NCBI GenBank assembly: GCA_017427985.1
Contig: JAFRRS010000004.1
Span: 124,001 to 188,000, forward strand
Direction of reading: 5' to 3'
Length of the DNA stretch: 64,000 bases
Source of the DNA: Bacteroidales bacterium
GTDB lineage: Bacteria > Bacteroidota > Bacteroidia > Bacteroidales > F082
The position numbers were made by a program, and so were the translations under genes. Shown here in pieces: positions 27,959 through 36,758 of this stretch (position 1 is its first letter; each line of letters opens with the position of its first letter). Below the pieces are notes generated by a model. That model was not told the origin of the DNA. It did not search any database and saw only the letters and a program-made list of their open reading frames with translations.

Positions 27959-28840
27959 TTGATGCGACATCCTGAATATCTTAAAAAAAGCTCGAAGATT
28001 GCGCTCGTGGCTCCGGCAAGGAAAATCAGCCGCGAAGAGATTGCGTTTGCCGTGAAATGGATTGAAGAAAAAGGCTTCATCGCAGTTTACGACGACCGCT
28101 TGTTCGCTGAATATCACCAACTTGCGGGTGATGACGATTTCCGCACGAATGTTTTGCAAGACTATCTCGACAGAGACGACATCGATGCCATTTTATGCGT
28201 TCGCGGCGGCTACGGAACAATCAGAATAGTTGACAAACTCGACTTCACGAAATTTGCAAAACACCCGAAATGGATTGTAGGATACAGCGACGTGACGGTG
28301 CTTCATGCCAAGATGCAACAGCTTGGTTATCAAAGCATTCACGGCACGATGGCAATTAATTTCGAGAAGAATACGAATGAGGCGTTGGAATCGTTGTATG
28401 AGGCATTGATTGGAAAATGGAACGTTGTAGAGACGTTTCCTGAAACGTCTAAAAAAATATTATATGAGACGTTTCAGGAAACGTCTCTACAATCGTTCGA
28501 TGGCACACCAATCGTTGGCGGAAACCTTTCCGTCCTCTATTCCATGTTGGGTTCCGACCTGTTTCCGGAAACGGACGGCAAAATTTTGTTCATCGAGGAT
28601 TTGGACGAATATCTTTACCACATCGACCGCATGATGATGGCTCTAAAACGCGCAGGGAAACTGGCACATCTGAAGGCACTGCTCGTCGGGGCGTTCACCG
28701 ACATGCACGACAACACCATCCCTTTCGGCATGACCGCCAAAGAAATCATATTCGAGAAAGTGAAGGAATACGGATATCCGGTGATTTGGGATGTTTCAGC
28801 GGGACATATTGATAATAACATCGCAATTGTGCTCGGTTAA
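27959..28840 (+). CDS. LD-carboxypeptidase (peptidase family S66), C-terminus shortened
   Basis: This 293-residue cytoplasmic serine peptidase family trims the terminal D-Ala from murein tetrapeptides during recycling. The nucleophile elbow is GYSDVT, the catalytic Glu lies in FIEDLDEYLYHIDR and the His in SAGHIDNN. Two oddities: a 64-bp palindromic insert (28427-28490) is read in frame as part of the linker, and the protein stops at IVLG, about 15-25 residues earlier than usual, just before element E1. It begins 6 bp after the FISUMP gene. Activity may be kept because the triad residues are all present. Confidence 0.85.
   Translation: MMRHPEYLKKSSKIALVAPARKISREEIAFAVKWIEEKGFIAVYDDRLFAEYHQLAGDDDFRTNVLQDYLDRDDIDAILCVRGGYGTIRIVDKLDFTKFAKHPKWIVGYSDVTVLHAKMQQLGYQSIHGTMAINFEKNTNEALESLYEALIGKWNVVETFPETSKKILYETFQETSLQSFDGTPIVGGNLSVLYSMLGSDLFPETDGKILFIEDLDEYLYHIDRMMMALKRAGKLAHLKALLVGAFTDMHDNTIPFGMTAKEIIFEKVKEYGYPVIWDVSAGHIDNNIAIVLG
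28427..28490. repeat. Inverted pair of REP-like palindromes inside the LD-carboxypeptidase gene
   Basis: Two copies of GAGACGTTTCCTGAAACGTC (28427-28450 and inverted 28466-28490), each itself palindromic, flank 15 bp of AT-rich spacer. The whole 64 bp is one inverted repeat bounded by GTAGAGACG and CGTCTCTAC, translated in frame. Confidence 0.85.
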
Positions 28841-28845
28841 TAGTT

Positions 28846-29004
28846 AATAAATGTGTGCTCCCTACGGTCGCAATGTGTAGCCTGCGGCTAATGTGTTGCT
28901 GCGCAAAATGTGTGTCCTTCGGACAATGGGCGAAGCCCACACATTCCGCAAAGCGGCATATTCTGCGAAGCAGCACATTTCACGAACGAAGTGAGTGACA
29001 CATT
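28846..29004. repeat. Composite hairpin-word element E1 (AATGTG/CACATT)
   Basis: Between convergent ldcA-like and radA genes. Mini-hairpins with 3-nt loops (AGCCtgcGGCT, TTGCtgcGCAA, GTCCttcGGAC, GGGCgaaGCCC, CCGCaaaGCGG, CTGCgaaGCAG) are separated by AATGTG in the left half and by its complement CACATT in the right half. The whole is thus a large inverted structure made of small ones. The radA stop codon abuts its right end. Confidence 0.8.
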
Positions 29005-30370
29005 AAAATAACTCTTTAAACAGTTGCCCTATCGTTGCAATCGGCACCACTTTTATTTTGAATTTGCTGGTGTCGAGGCCTTTGGCGCTGTATTTCGAGA
29101 TGAAAATCTTGTCGAAACCGAGTTTGTCGGCTTCTGCGATGCGCGCCTCCACCCTGTTGACGGCACGAACCTCACCCGAAAGTCCGACTTCAGCGGCAAA
29201 AGCGCACCTGCCGTCGATGGCGACGTCTTCACTCGACGACAGCACTGCCGCCACGACAGCGAGATCCATGGCAGGGTCGTCGACACGCAGACCGCCCGCG
29301 ATGTTGAGAAACACGTCCTTGGCACCAAGACGGAAGCCTGCACGTTTTTCGAGAACCGCCAACAGCATGTTCAAACGCCTGATATCAAAACCTGTACTCG
29401 ACCTCTGTGGCGTGCCGTAAGCCGCCGAGCTCACCAAAGCCTGCGTCTCCACGAGCATAGGACGAAGTCCTTCCACCATTGCGGCGATGGCAATGCCGCT
29501 GACTGCCGTCTCACGTTGTGAGAGCAAGATCTCACTGGGGTTTTTGACTTCCCGTAACCCTTCGGCGTTCATCTCGAAAATGCCGAGTTCCGACGAGGAG
29601 CCGAATCGGTTCTTCACCGTTCTCAAAATCCTGAAACCGTAATGGCGGTCGCCTTCAAATTGCAGCACGGTGTCAACAATATGCTCCAAAATCTTCGGTC
29701 CCGCGATGGTGCCGTCCTTCGTGATGTGCCCGATGAGAAACACCGGCACGTGGAACGACTTCGCGATTTTGTTCATTTCCGCCGCCGTCTCACGAATCTG
29801 ACTGATGCTGCCCGCCGCAGCCTCCACCGACGGCGATTCGAGCGTCTGAATCGAGTCGATAATCACGATGTCGGGCTGAACGTCTTTGACATGTTTCAAT
29901 ATGTTTTGAGTGTCAGTCTCGTTGAGTATCAGGCAGTTATCATTGTTGATTCCGATTCTGTCGGCGCGCATCTTGATTTGCTGCTGGCTCTCTTCCCCAG
30001 AGACGTAAAGCACTTTTTTATTGATTCGCAGCGCCATCTGTAGCAGCAGGGTCGATTTTCCGATGCCCGGTTCTCCGCCGAGAAGTATCAAGGAGCCAGG
30101 GACAAGACCGCCACCGAGGACGCGATTAAGTTCCTCGTAACCCAAATCAATACGTTCCTCCTGTGCGCTCGTGACTTCACGAATCGGCGTTGGTTTGTTT
30201 TTAAAACTTTGAATATCAATGTCTTTAGAAACGGCTTTGCTGTCTTTTCCTGTCACCACCGTTTCCTCAACATAGCTGTTCCACGCTCCGCATCCCGGGC
30301 AATGTCCAATCCATTTTGGCGATTCATTGCCGCATTCCTTGCAAAAAAATACCGTTTTTACTTTCGACAT
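29003..30370 (-). CDS. radA: DNA repair protein RadA
   Basis: This 455-residue RecA-like ATPase processes recombination branches. It has an N-terminal C4 zinc finger (Cys10, Cys13, Cys24, Cys27), Walker A GGEPGIGKST, the RadA signature KNRFG and a C-terminal Lon-protease-like domain (GGLRVDDPAMDLAVVAA). Length is standard. It is divergent from polA, with promoters for both in the 129-bp gap. Confidence 0.95.
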   Translation of the reverse strand: MSKVKTVFFCKECGNESPKWIGHCPGCGAWNSYVEETVVTGKDSKAVSKDIDIQSFKNKPTPIREVTSAQEERIDLGYEELNRVLGGGLVPGSLILLGGEPGIGKSTLLLQMALRINKKVLYVSGEESQQQIKMRADRIGINNDNCLILNETDTQNILKHVKDVQPDIVIIDSIQTLESPSVEAAAGSISQIRETAAEMNKIAKSFHVPVFLIGHITKDGTIAGPKILEHIVDTVLQFEGDRHYGFRILRTVKNRFGSSSELGIFEMNAEGLREVKNPSEILLSQRETAVSGIAIAAMVEGLRPMLVETQALVSSAAYGTPQRSSTGFDIRRLNMLLAVLEKRAGFRLGAKDVFLNIAGGLRVDDPAMDLAVVAAVLSSSEDVAIDGRCAFAAEVGLSGEVRAVNRVEARIAEADKLGFDKIFISKYSAKGLDTSKFKIKVVPIATIGQLFKELF

Positions 30371-30411
30371 ATTTAAATTTTTACAGATTTATTAAAGGTT
30401 TTTTAGCTTTG

Positions 30412-30420
30412 GCAAAGATA
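30412..30420 (-). promoter_or_regulatory. -7 box of radA
   Basis: Minus-strand TATCTTTGC, 41 bp before the radA ATG. Confidence 0.55.
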
Positions 30421-30449
30421 CAGATTTTTTATAAAATATGCGCTCGCGG

Positions 30450-30480
30450 TTGATTTTCATGCGAAATTTTCTATCTTTGC
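30450..30480 (+). promoter_or_regulatory. polA promoter
   Basis: TTG (30450-30452), 19 bp, TATCTTTGC (30472-30480), then a short leader to the ATG at 30500. Confidence 0.7.
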
Positions 30481-30499
30481 AGAAAATTATATTGAAATT

Positions 30500-33220
30500 A
30501 TGATTACCAAAGATACGGAAAAAGTTTTCTTTTTAGATGCTTACGCGTTGATTTACAGGGCTTTTTTTGCTTTAAACAAAAACCCGAGGATGACGTCGAA
30601 GGGATTGAACACCTCTGCGATTATCGGATTTTTGAACACGCTTTATGAAGTCATAAAAAATGAGAAGCCGTCGCATCTGGGAATAGCTTTCGACCTTGGC
30701 GCACCTACCCTGCGCACCGACAATTTCTGCGATTACAAGGCAAACCGTGAGGAGATGCCACCTGATTTGCGTGCGTCGATTCCTTATATCATAAAGATTA
30801 TCAAGGGTTTCAACATCCCGATTTACGCCTGCGAAGGCTTTGAAGCAGATGATGTCATCGGGACTTTGGCGAAAAAGGCAGAAAAAGCTGGTTTTCTCAC
30901 CTATATGATGACTCCCGACAAGGATTTCGGGCAATTGGTGAGCGACAATATTTTCATTTACAAACCGGCAAAATTCAACGACCCTGCCACCGTGATGGGA
31001 CCGAAAGAGGTTTGCGAAAAGTACGGAATCAACACTCCAACGCAACTTATTGATATTCTTGGACTTTGGGGCGATGCTGCTGATAATATTCCAGGAATTC
31101 CTGGCGTTGGTGAGAAGACTGCAGCGAAGTTTATTCAGCAATACGGCTCAATGGAAGGACTATTCGAGCACGTTGATGAGTTGAAAGGCAAGATGAAAGA
31201 AAACGTCATCAATTTTGAGGAACAAGGCAGGATGTCGAAGATGCTTGCTACCATAAACACTGACGTTCCTGTTGAATTTGATGCCGAGGAGTTGAAACTT
31301 AAAGCACCTAATATCAATGAGTTGCTTGCTCTTTTCGAGGAGTTGGAGTTCAGGACGTTTGCAAAGAGAATCGTGGCGGATTATAAGGCGTATACATCAA
31401 ATAATACCGATACGACTTATAAGAAGGAGCCAGAAATAAAGTTTGAAACAAAAAAAGAAACGCCAAAGGAACCAGATTTGTTTTCAGGGCTCTCTGAAAA
31501 CTTTGAAAGCGCTGAATACTCTTTGTTCTCTTCAAAGGATTCAGCATCATCAGTGCTGCATGATTATAAAACAGTTTCAACTGACAAGGAACTTGATGAT
31601 TTACTGAAAAAACTTGAAAAAGCTGATATTTATGCTGTTGATATTACAGCGAATGTGATTTCGTTTACATTGAAATCTCACGAGGCGTATAGCGTGCCTT
31701 CCGCTTTTATTCAAAAATTTGAAAAAATCTTTTCAAATCCTAACAAAACCATCATCGGTCACAACCTGAAATCTGTCATTTCTATCTTGTGTCGCCATGG
31801 TATCTCGTTGAAAAACAAGCTCTTTGACACCATGATTGCGCACTATCTCATTGAGCCGGAGCAAAGGCACACGATGGATTATCTTGCCGATGTTTATTTG
31901 AATTACAACATCACTAACAATTCTGCCGAAAATGCCGATGTCGCTTATCAACTTTATGAGAAGTTCAAGCCGATTCTTGTTGAAAACAAGTTAGAAAAGC
32001 TTTTCAATGAGATTGAGATGCCGTTGGTTCCAGTGCTTGCCACGATGGAGGCTAACGGCGTGAAAATCGACAGCGATAATCTTAAACAGATTAGCGAACA
32101 GCAGGCGTTGGAAATTCAAGACATTGAAAATAAGATATTTGAAGCCGCTGGAACTGAGTTTAACATCGCTTCTCCAAAGCAGCTTGGTGAGGTTTTGTTT
32201 GAGAAAATGAAGATTAAGGCGCCTGCCAAGAAAACGAAATCGGGACAATATCCTACAGGCGAAGAGGTGCTTCAGAAGATTATCAACGTGCATCCGATAA
32301 TTCAGAAAATCCTTGATTATCGCGGACTTACAAAATTGAAATCGACTTACGTTGATGCATTGCCGGCTTTGATAAGCAAAGAAGACGGTTTGGTGCATAC
32401 TTCTTATAATCAGGCGGTTACTGCAACAGGACGTTTGAGTTCGACGAATCCGAACCTGCAAAACATTCCAGTGAGAACCGAACGCGGCAAGGAGATTCGC
32501 AAGGCGTTTGTGCCGCGTGACAAAAACCACATCCTTTTGGCGGCGGATTACTCGCAAATCGAGCTTCGCATCATCACGCACCTGAGCGGCGACCCTGCCA
32601 TGAGCGAGGCTTTCCGCGAAGGTCTTGACATCCATGCTGCCACAGCGTCTCGTGTTTATAAAGTGCCGATTCAGGATGTCACAAAAGACATGCGTCGTCA
32701 CGCAAAAGCGGTGAATTTCGGTATCATATACGGAATGTCGGCGTTCGGATTGGCAGAGCGACTGGGCATCTCGCGCTCGGAAGCTGCTTCGATTATCGAG
32801 AATTATTTCAAGGAATACGTTGGTATTCAACAATATATCAAAAATAACATCGAGTTTGCACGCCAGCATGGGTATGTGGAGACGATGCTCGGAAGGCGAC
32901 GCTATCTGCGCGACATCAACGCTTCAAATAGCGTGGTGAGAAACTTCGCCGAACGTAACGCAGTGAACGCTCCTATTCAGGGAAGCTCTGCAGACATGAT
33001 AAAAATTGCGATGGCAAATATTCATAATGAATTGATAAACAGAGACTTGAAATCGAAGATGATTTTGCAGGTGCATGACGAACTCGTTTTTGACGCTTGT
33101 TTGGATGAATTGGAAATTTTAAAAGAAATTGTAAACGATAAAATGGTAAACGCGCTGCCGCTGAACATCCCTGTGGTTGTAGAACTTAATACGGGGACGA
33201 ACTGGCTGGAAGCGCACTAA
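30500..33220 (+). CDS. polA: DNA polymerase I
   Basis: This 906-residue repair polymerase has an N-terminal 5'-nuclease domain (about 1-290), a 3'-5' exonuclease-like domain (about 360-510) and a family A polymerase domain with motif A AADYSQIELR, motif B RRHAKAVNFGIIYG and motif C QVHDELVFD. The exonuclease-like domain has lost key acidic residues: motif I reads AVDITAN where DxE is expected, and motif II reads NLKSVIS where the Asp follows NLKY. Only the motif III Asp (ENADV) survives. Proofreading is therefore probably absent. The stop codon abuts repeat element E5. Confidence 0.95.
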   Translation: MITKDTEKVFFLDAYALIYRAFFALNKNPRMTSKGLNTSAIIGFLNTLYEVIKNEKPSHLGIAFDLGAPTLRTDNFCDYKANREEMPPDLRASIPYIIKIIKGFNIPIYACEGFEADDVIGTLAKKAEKAGFLTYMMTPDKDFGQLVSDNIFIYKPAKFNDPATVMGPKEVCEKYGINTPTQLIDILGLWGDAADNIPGIPGVGEKTAAKFIQQYGSMEGLFEHVDELKGKMKENVINFEEQGRMSKMLATINTDVPVEFDAEELKLKAPNINELLALFEELEFRTFAKRIVADYKAYTSNNTDTTYKKEPEIKFETKKETPKEPDLFSGLSENFESAEYSLFSSKDSASSVLHDYKTVSTDKELDDLLKKLEKADIYAVDITANVISFTLKSHEAYSVPSAFIQKFEKIFSNPNKTIIGHNLKSVISILCRHGISLKNKLFDTMIAHYLIEPEQRHTMDYLADVYLNYNITNNSAENADVAYQLYEKFKPILVENKLEKLFNEIEMPLVPVLATMEANGVKIDSDNLKQISEQQALEIQDIENKIFEAAGTEFNIASPKQLGEVLFEKMKIKAPAKKTKSGQYPTGEEVLQKIINVHPIIQKILDYRGLTKLKSTYVDALPALISKEDGLVHTSYNQAVTATGRLSSTNPNLQNIPVRTERGKEIRKAFVPRDKNHILLAADYSQIELRIITHLSGDPAMSEAFREGLDIHAATASRVYKVPIQDVTKDMRRHAKAVNFGIIYGMSAFGLAERLGISRSEAASIIENYFKEYVGIQQYIKNNIEFARQHGYVETMLGRRRYLRDINASNSVVRNFAERNAVNAPIQGSSADMIKIAMANIHNELINRDLKSKMILQVHDELVFDACLDELEILKEIVNDKMVNALPLNIPVVVELNTGTNWLEAH

Positions 33221-33315
33221 AAGACCTTAGACTTTAGACCTTAGACATTAGTTTTGAGAGGACTTTTGCTAAGGTCTAATGTCTAACGTCTAAGGTCTAA
33301 AAACTAAAGACTAAA
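33221..33315. repeat. Heptamer-word inverted element E5 (AGACCTT / CTAAGGT)
   Basis: The whole polA-yraN gap consists of tandem 7-mers AGACCTT, AGACTTT, AGACATT on the left, and their inverted counterparts CTAAGGT, CTAATGT, CTAACGT on the right, around a 16-nt AT-rich turn. It starts on the base after the polA stop and ends at the next ATG. Confidence 0.8.
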
Positions 33316-33693
33316 ATGGCTGAACACAATGATTTAGGAAAATTAGGCGAGCAGTTAGCTCGTGACCTTTTGATTTCAAAGGGTTATCAGATTTTGGAAC
33401 AGAACTGGAGCTGCGGTCACAAGGAAATTGACATTATTGCGATGGATGGCAAAGAACTCGTGATTGTGGAGGTAAAAACACGTCGGGTACAGTGTCTCGT
33501 GGATCCCGAAGAGACTGTCGACAAGATGAAGCAACGTTATCTCATTTGGGCTGCGGAGTCGTATGTTGAGCGTAACAACCTCGACATAGATGTTCGTTTC
33601 GACATCGTGGCTATCGTGGTGGATAAAAACAACGAACATCGGATAGACCACATTGAAAATGCGTTCTACCCGATGTTAAGTCGTTGCAGATAA
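33316..33693 (+). CDS. YraN/UPF0102-family protein
   Basis: This 125-residue protein has a restriction-endonuclease-like fold. GEQLARDLLISKGYQIL is followed by the core EIDIIAMDGKELVIVEVKTR, giving the PD-(D/E)xK-like acidic pair and Lys. The family is widespread and thought to act on DNA or in recombination; its exact role is unknown. It follows polA with only the E5 element between them and converges on metG, 6 bp apart. Confidence 0.9.
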   Translation: MAEHNDLGKLGEQLARDLLISKGYQILEQNWSCGHKEIDIIAMDGKELVIVEVKTRRVQCLVDPEETVDKMKQRYLIWAAESYVERNNLDIDVRFDIVAIVVDKNNEHRIDHIENAFYPMLSRCR

Positions 33694-33699
33694 TCAATA

Positions 33700-35754
33700 T
33701 TATCCGACGTTGCAGCCTGGAGCCACCATCTGGCTCGGAGTGACCACGACCAAACGGCCGTCTTTATCCTCCGCCGAGAGTATCATGCCCTGACTTTCAA
33801 CGCCTTTGAGCTTACGCGGCTCGAAGTTGGCGATAAAGCAGACTTGCTTTCCGACAAGAACCTGCGGATCTGGGTAATACTTGGCAATTCCGCTCACGAT
33901 GGTGCGTTTCTCCATACCGTCGTCGATAAGGAACTGCAGCAGCTTGTCGGCTTTCGGCACCTTGGTGCATTCCAAAACGGTACCCACGCGGATATCCACC
34001 TTCATGAAGTCGTCGAAACTCACATTCGGCTTGACCTCATTGGGTTTCCAGGCGTTGAGCTCGTTCTGTTTCTTGGTGTCTTCCAGCTTCTTAATCTGTG
34101 CTTCCACGACGCTGTCTTCGATCTTTTCGAACAACAACTCCGGCTGACCGATAACGTGACCTGCGTTGAGCAAAATCGTAGCGTCTGCCTGATTCCAGCT
34201 TGTCACCTCAAGACCGATCATCTTCTGAAGTTTCTTTGCGCTGAACGGCAGGAACGGCTCGCTCAAAATAGCAAGTTTTGCTACTATTTGCAACGAAAGC
34301 GCCATCACTGTCTTGGTGCGCTCAGGATCGGTCTTAAACTGCTTCCAAGGCTCGTTTTCGGTGAGATAACGGTTGCCCAAACGAGCAAGGTTCATCAGCT
34401 CGCTCACGCCTTCGCGGAACTTGTAGTTTTCGATGAGTTTGCCAATCTTTTCAGGATATTGGTTCATCTCGGCGATGACTTCTTGGTCGCGCTCGTTGAG
34501 GTTTTCCAATGCCGGAACTGCACCTTCGTAATATTTGTGCGTCAAAACCAAAATACGGTTGACGAAGTTTCCGAAGATAGCCAACAACTCGTTGTTGTTT
34601 CTGTCCTGATAGTCCTTCCAAGTGAAGTTATTATCCTTCGTTTCTGGAGCGTTGGCTGTCAGCACGTAGCGCAGAATATCTTGTTTTCCTGGGAATTCCT
34701 GCAGATATTCATGCAACCACACTGCCCAGTTGCGCGAGGTCGAGATTTTATCGTTTTCGAGGTTCAGGAACTCGTTTGCTGGAACGTTTTCAGGTACGAT
34801 GTAGCCGTCGCCGTAGGCTTTAAGCATGCATGGGAAGATGATGCAGTGGAACACGATGTTGTCTTTTCCGATGAAATGCACCATTTTGGTGTCGTCCGAC
34901 TTCCACCATTTCTCCCAGTTGTCGCCGCGTTTCTCGCAGATTTCCTTGGTGTTTGAGATATATCCGATAGGAGCGTCAAACCAAACGTAGAGTACCTTGC
35001 CTTCGGCACCTTCAACAGGCACTGGCACGCCCCAGTCGAGGTCGCGGGTGACGGCACGAGGCTGCAGTCCGCCATCGAGCCAGCTCTTCACCTGACCATA
35101 AACGTTGGTCTTCCACTCTTTATGTCCTTCAAGAATCCACCCACGAAGCCACTGCTCATACTGTTCAAGCGGCAAATACCAATGTTTCGTCATCTTTTTC
35201 ACCAGCTTGGCGCCGCTGATTGCTGAATGCGGGTCGATGAGCTCTTCAGGGCTGAGTGTGCTGCCGCATTTCTCGCACTGGTCGCCGTAAGCGCGGTCGT
35301 TGCCGCATTTAGGGCATGTTCCGATGATGTAACGGTCGCTCAAGAACTTGTTGCGCTCAGGGTCGAAAAACTGCTCGGTCTCCTTCTCGATGAACTTGCC
35401 TTCTTTGTAAAGCTTTTCGAAGAACTCAGCCGCTGTGGCGTGATGAATCTTCGATGTTGTACGCGAATATATGTCGTAGCTCATGCCGAAGTCCTCGAAT
35501 GATTTTTTAATCATCTCGTGGTAGCGGTCGACGATATCCTGAGGTGTGACGCCTTCTTTTTCAGCTTTGATGGTGACAGGCACTCCATGTTCGTCGGAAC
35601 CGCCAATAAACAGTACGTCTTCGCCTTTCATGCGGAGGTATCGGACGTAGGTGTCGGCAGGGACATAGACGCCGGCGAGGTGGCCGATGTGCACCGGACC
35701 ATTGGCGTAAGGAAGCGCTGTGGTTATCAGATAACGTTTGAAATTCTTTTCCAT
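33700..35754 (-). CDS. metG: Methionyl-tRNA synthetase
   Basis: This 684-residue class I synthetase has [11 protein letters not shown] (HIGH motif), a zinc knuckle [18 protein letters not shown], and KISTS in place of KMSKS, as in many Bacteroidota. A C-terminal EMAP/Trbp111-like tRNA-binding domain begins near residue 585 ([12 protein letters not shown]). The frame opens at 35778 but the ATG at 35754 gives the natural N-terminus and lies 20 bp from the -7 box. Confidence 0.95.
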   Translation of the reverse strand: MEKNFKRYLITTALPYANGPVHIGHLAGVYVPADTYVRYLRMKGEDVLFIGGSDEHGVPVTIKAEKEGVTPQDIVDRYHEMIKKSFEDFGMSYDIYSRTTSKIHHATAAEFFEKLYKEGKFIEKETEQFFDPERNKFLSDRYIIGTCPKCGNDRAYGDQCEKCGSTLSPEELIDPHSAISGAKLVKKMTKHWYLPLEQYEQWLRGWILEGHKEWKTNVYGQVKSWLDGGLQPRAVTRDLDWGVPVPVEGAEGKVLYVWFDAPIGYISNTKEICEKRGDNWEKWWKSDDTKMVHFIGKDNIVFHCIIFPCMLKAYGDGYIVPENVPANEFLNLENDKISTSRNWAVWLHEYLQEFPGKQDILRYVLTANAPETKDNNFTWKDYQDRNNNELLAIFGNFVNRILVLTHKYYEGAVPALENLNERDQEVIAEMNQYPEKIGKLIENYKFREGVSELMNLARLGNRYLTENEPWKQFKTDPERTKTVMALSLQIVAKLAILSEPFLPFSAKKLQKMIGLEVTSWNQADATILLNAGHVIGQPELLFEKIEDSVVEAQIKKLEDTKKQNELNAWKPNEVKPNVSFDDFMKVDIRVGTVLECTKVPKADKLLQFLIDDGMEKRTIVSGIAKYYPDPQVLVGKQVCFIANFEPRKLKGVESQGMILSAEDKDGRLVVVTPSQMVAPGCNVG

Positions 35755-35774
35755 TTTCGATAATATTTCAAACT

Positions 35775-35783
35775 GCAAAAATA
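35775..35783 (-). promoter_or_regulatory. -7 box of metG
   Basis: Minus-strand TATTTTTGC, 20 bp before the preferred ATG at 35754. Confidence 0.6.
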
Positions 35784-35794
35784 AGAAAATCTCT

Positions 35795-35880
35795 AGCAGA
35801 TATCGCAGAAAACGCAGAAATTTTTTGGATAATGACTATTTGATGCTTGCTAAAGCAAGCTGCAGATCTCGCGGAATTTT
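35795..35880. repeat. GCAGAT..CGCAGAAA..CGCAGAAATTTT-type intergenic repeat
   Basis: Two related units, one at about 35796-35824 (GCAGATATCGCAGAAAACGC) and a shorter one at about 35861-35880 (TGCAGATCTCGCGGAATTTT), flank a hairpin GCTTGC-taaa-GCAAGC. It lies between metG and higA, downstream of higA. Confidence 0.5.
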
Positions 35881-35899
35881 AAGAAAATGGAATAATAAA

Positions 35900-36220
35900 C
35901 TATAATACTGCTGCAACTTTCCTTACACCTTTCAACACGCTCAAGAAAGACTTGTCATTTCTTGTAGTTTGCATGTTGTATTTCATTTGCAGATACATAA
36001 GCGAATCAGCTGGAACATCGAGAGCAGCCTCAAACATTAGGGCGGTTTTGGCTGTCAAAGAGCGGCGACCGTTCAGAATTTCGTTTACCACCGAATATGT
36101 AAGTCCCATGCTGTCAGCCAGTTGTCTCTGACTGATGCCGCGAGATTCTATTTCATCTTTCAACACTTCTCCAGGATGAGTGGGATATGCCCCGTAGCCT
36201 AAATTACCCATATCTATCAT
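35900..36220 (-). CDS. higA: HigA-type antitoxin (XRE HTH)
   Basis: This 106-residue protein has the HigA opening HPGEVLKDEIESRGISQRQL and a helix-turn-helix (about 25-60, LADSMGLTYSVVNEILNGRR). It should bind and neutralise the toxin encoded just upstream and repress the operon. Its ATG overlaps the toxin stop by 4 bp. The toxin-first order is the usual HigBA arrangement. Confidence 0.9.
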   Translation of the reverse strand: MIDMGNLGYGAYPTHPGEVLKDEIESRGISQRQLADSMGLTYSVVNEILNGRRSLTAKTALMFEAALDVPADSLMYLQMKYNMQTTRNDKSFLSVLKGVRKVAAVL

Positions 36221-36534
36221 TTTTTATAATGGTTCGACAATTCAGTTATATTGCAGATTGTTATGCTTTTTTCTACGTTTTCCGACGATATAAACTCAAT
36301 TCGATACTGGTCGTTAACACGCACTGATTCAAATCCTTCCTTATCACCATGCAATTTTTCATAATGCAAGGAATTATATCGGAAAAGGTCTTCAACTTTG
36401 GTGACTGAATCAAGGATATTAACCACATTAACGTATTTTTTCACAATTTGTGGCTGATACCGATGATGCTTGTCATTTGTTTTTCCATTGTAGTAAAGCT
36501 CCCTCAAATAATCTTTCTCAAAAACAATCTCCAT
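36217..36534 (-). CDS. higB: HigB-type toxin (RelE superfamily)
   Basis: This 105-residue mRNA interferase-like protein has the RelE/HigB fold signature (FRYNSLHYEKLHGDKEGFESVRVNDQYRIEF). Ribosome-dependent mRNA cleavage is the family activity. The frame extends three codons further, but the ATG at 36534 is closest to the usual start. A promoter lies 20 bp upstream. Confidence 0.88.
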   Translation of the reverse strand: MEIVFEKDYLRELYYNGKTNDKHHRYQPQIVKKYVNVVNILDSVTKVEDLFRYNSLHYEKLHGDKEGFESVRVNDQYRIEFISSENVEKSITICNITELSNHYKK

Positions 36535-36552
36535 AACAAACAAATTACGGCT

Positions 36553-36561
36553 GCAAAAATA
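36553..36561 (-). promoter_or_regulatory. -7 box of higBA
   Basis: Minus-strand TATTTTTGC, 18 bp before the higB ATG. No obvious palindromic operator was found around it. Confidence 0.6.
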
Positions 36562-36758
36562 ATAAAAAGTTTAATACATTCGCATTTTTTGCGAACTTTT
36601 TTAAAAAAGAAATAAGAGTTTTTCTTAATTGCAGACTTTTTATGAAAAAATGTCAGAAAATTTTGATGTGCAAAAATTGCACTTCAAGATGATTGGGTGT
36701 AAGCCTTCGCACCGTAAAGTGACATTGTGATTAGATATCATAAGCTTAAATCATACTA

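Noticed and set aside
28841..29005. E1 as a simple bidirectional terminator
   Set aside because: It lacks U-tracts after its hairpins and is far longer and more ordered than a terminator, though it may still stop transcription.
31991..32869. Minus-strand open frame of 292 codons
   Set aside because: Antisense to the polymerase domain of polA; Cys/His/Arg-rich composition typical of shadows.
33844..34956. Plus-strand open frame of 370 codons
   Set aside because: Antisense to metG, whose synthetase motifs are unmistakable; no promoter or homology-like pattern in the shadow frame.
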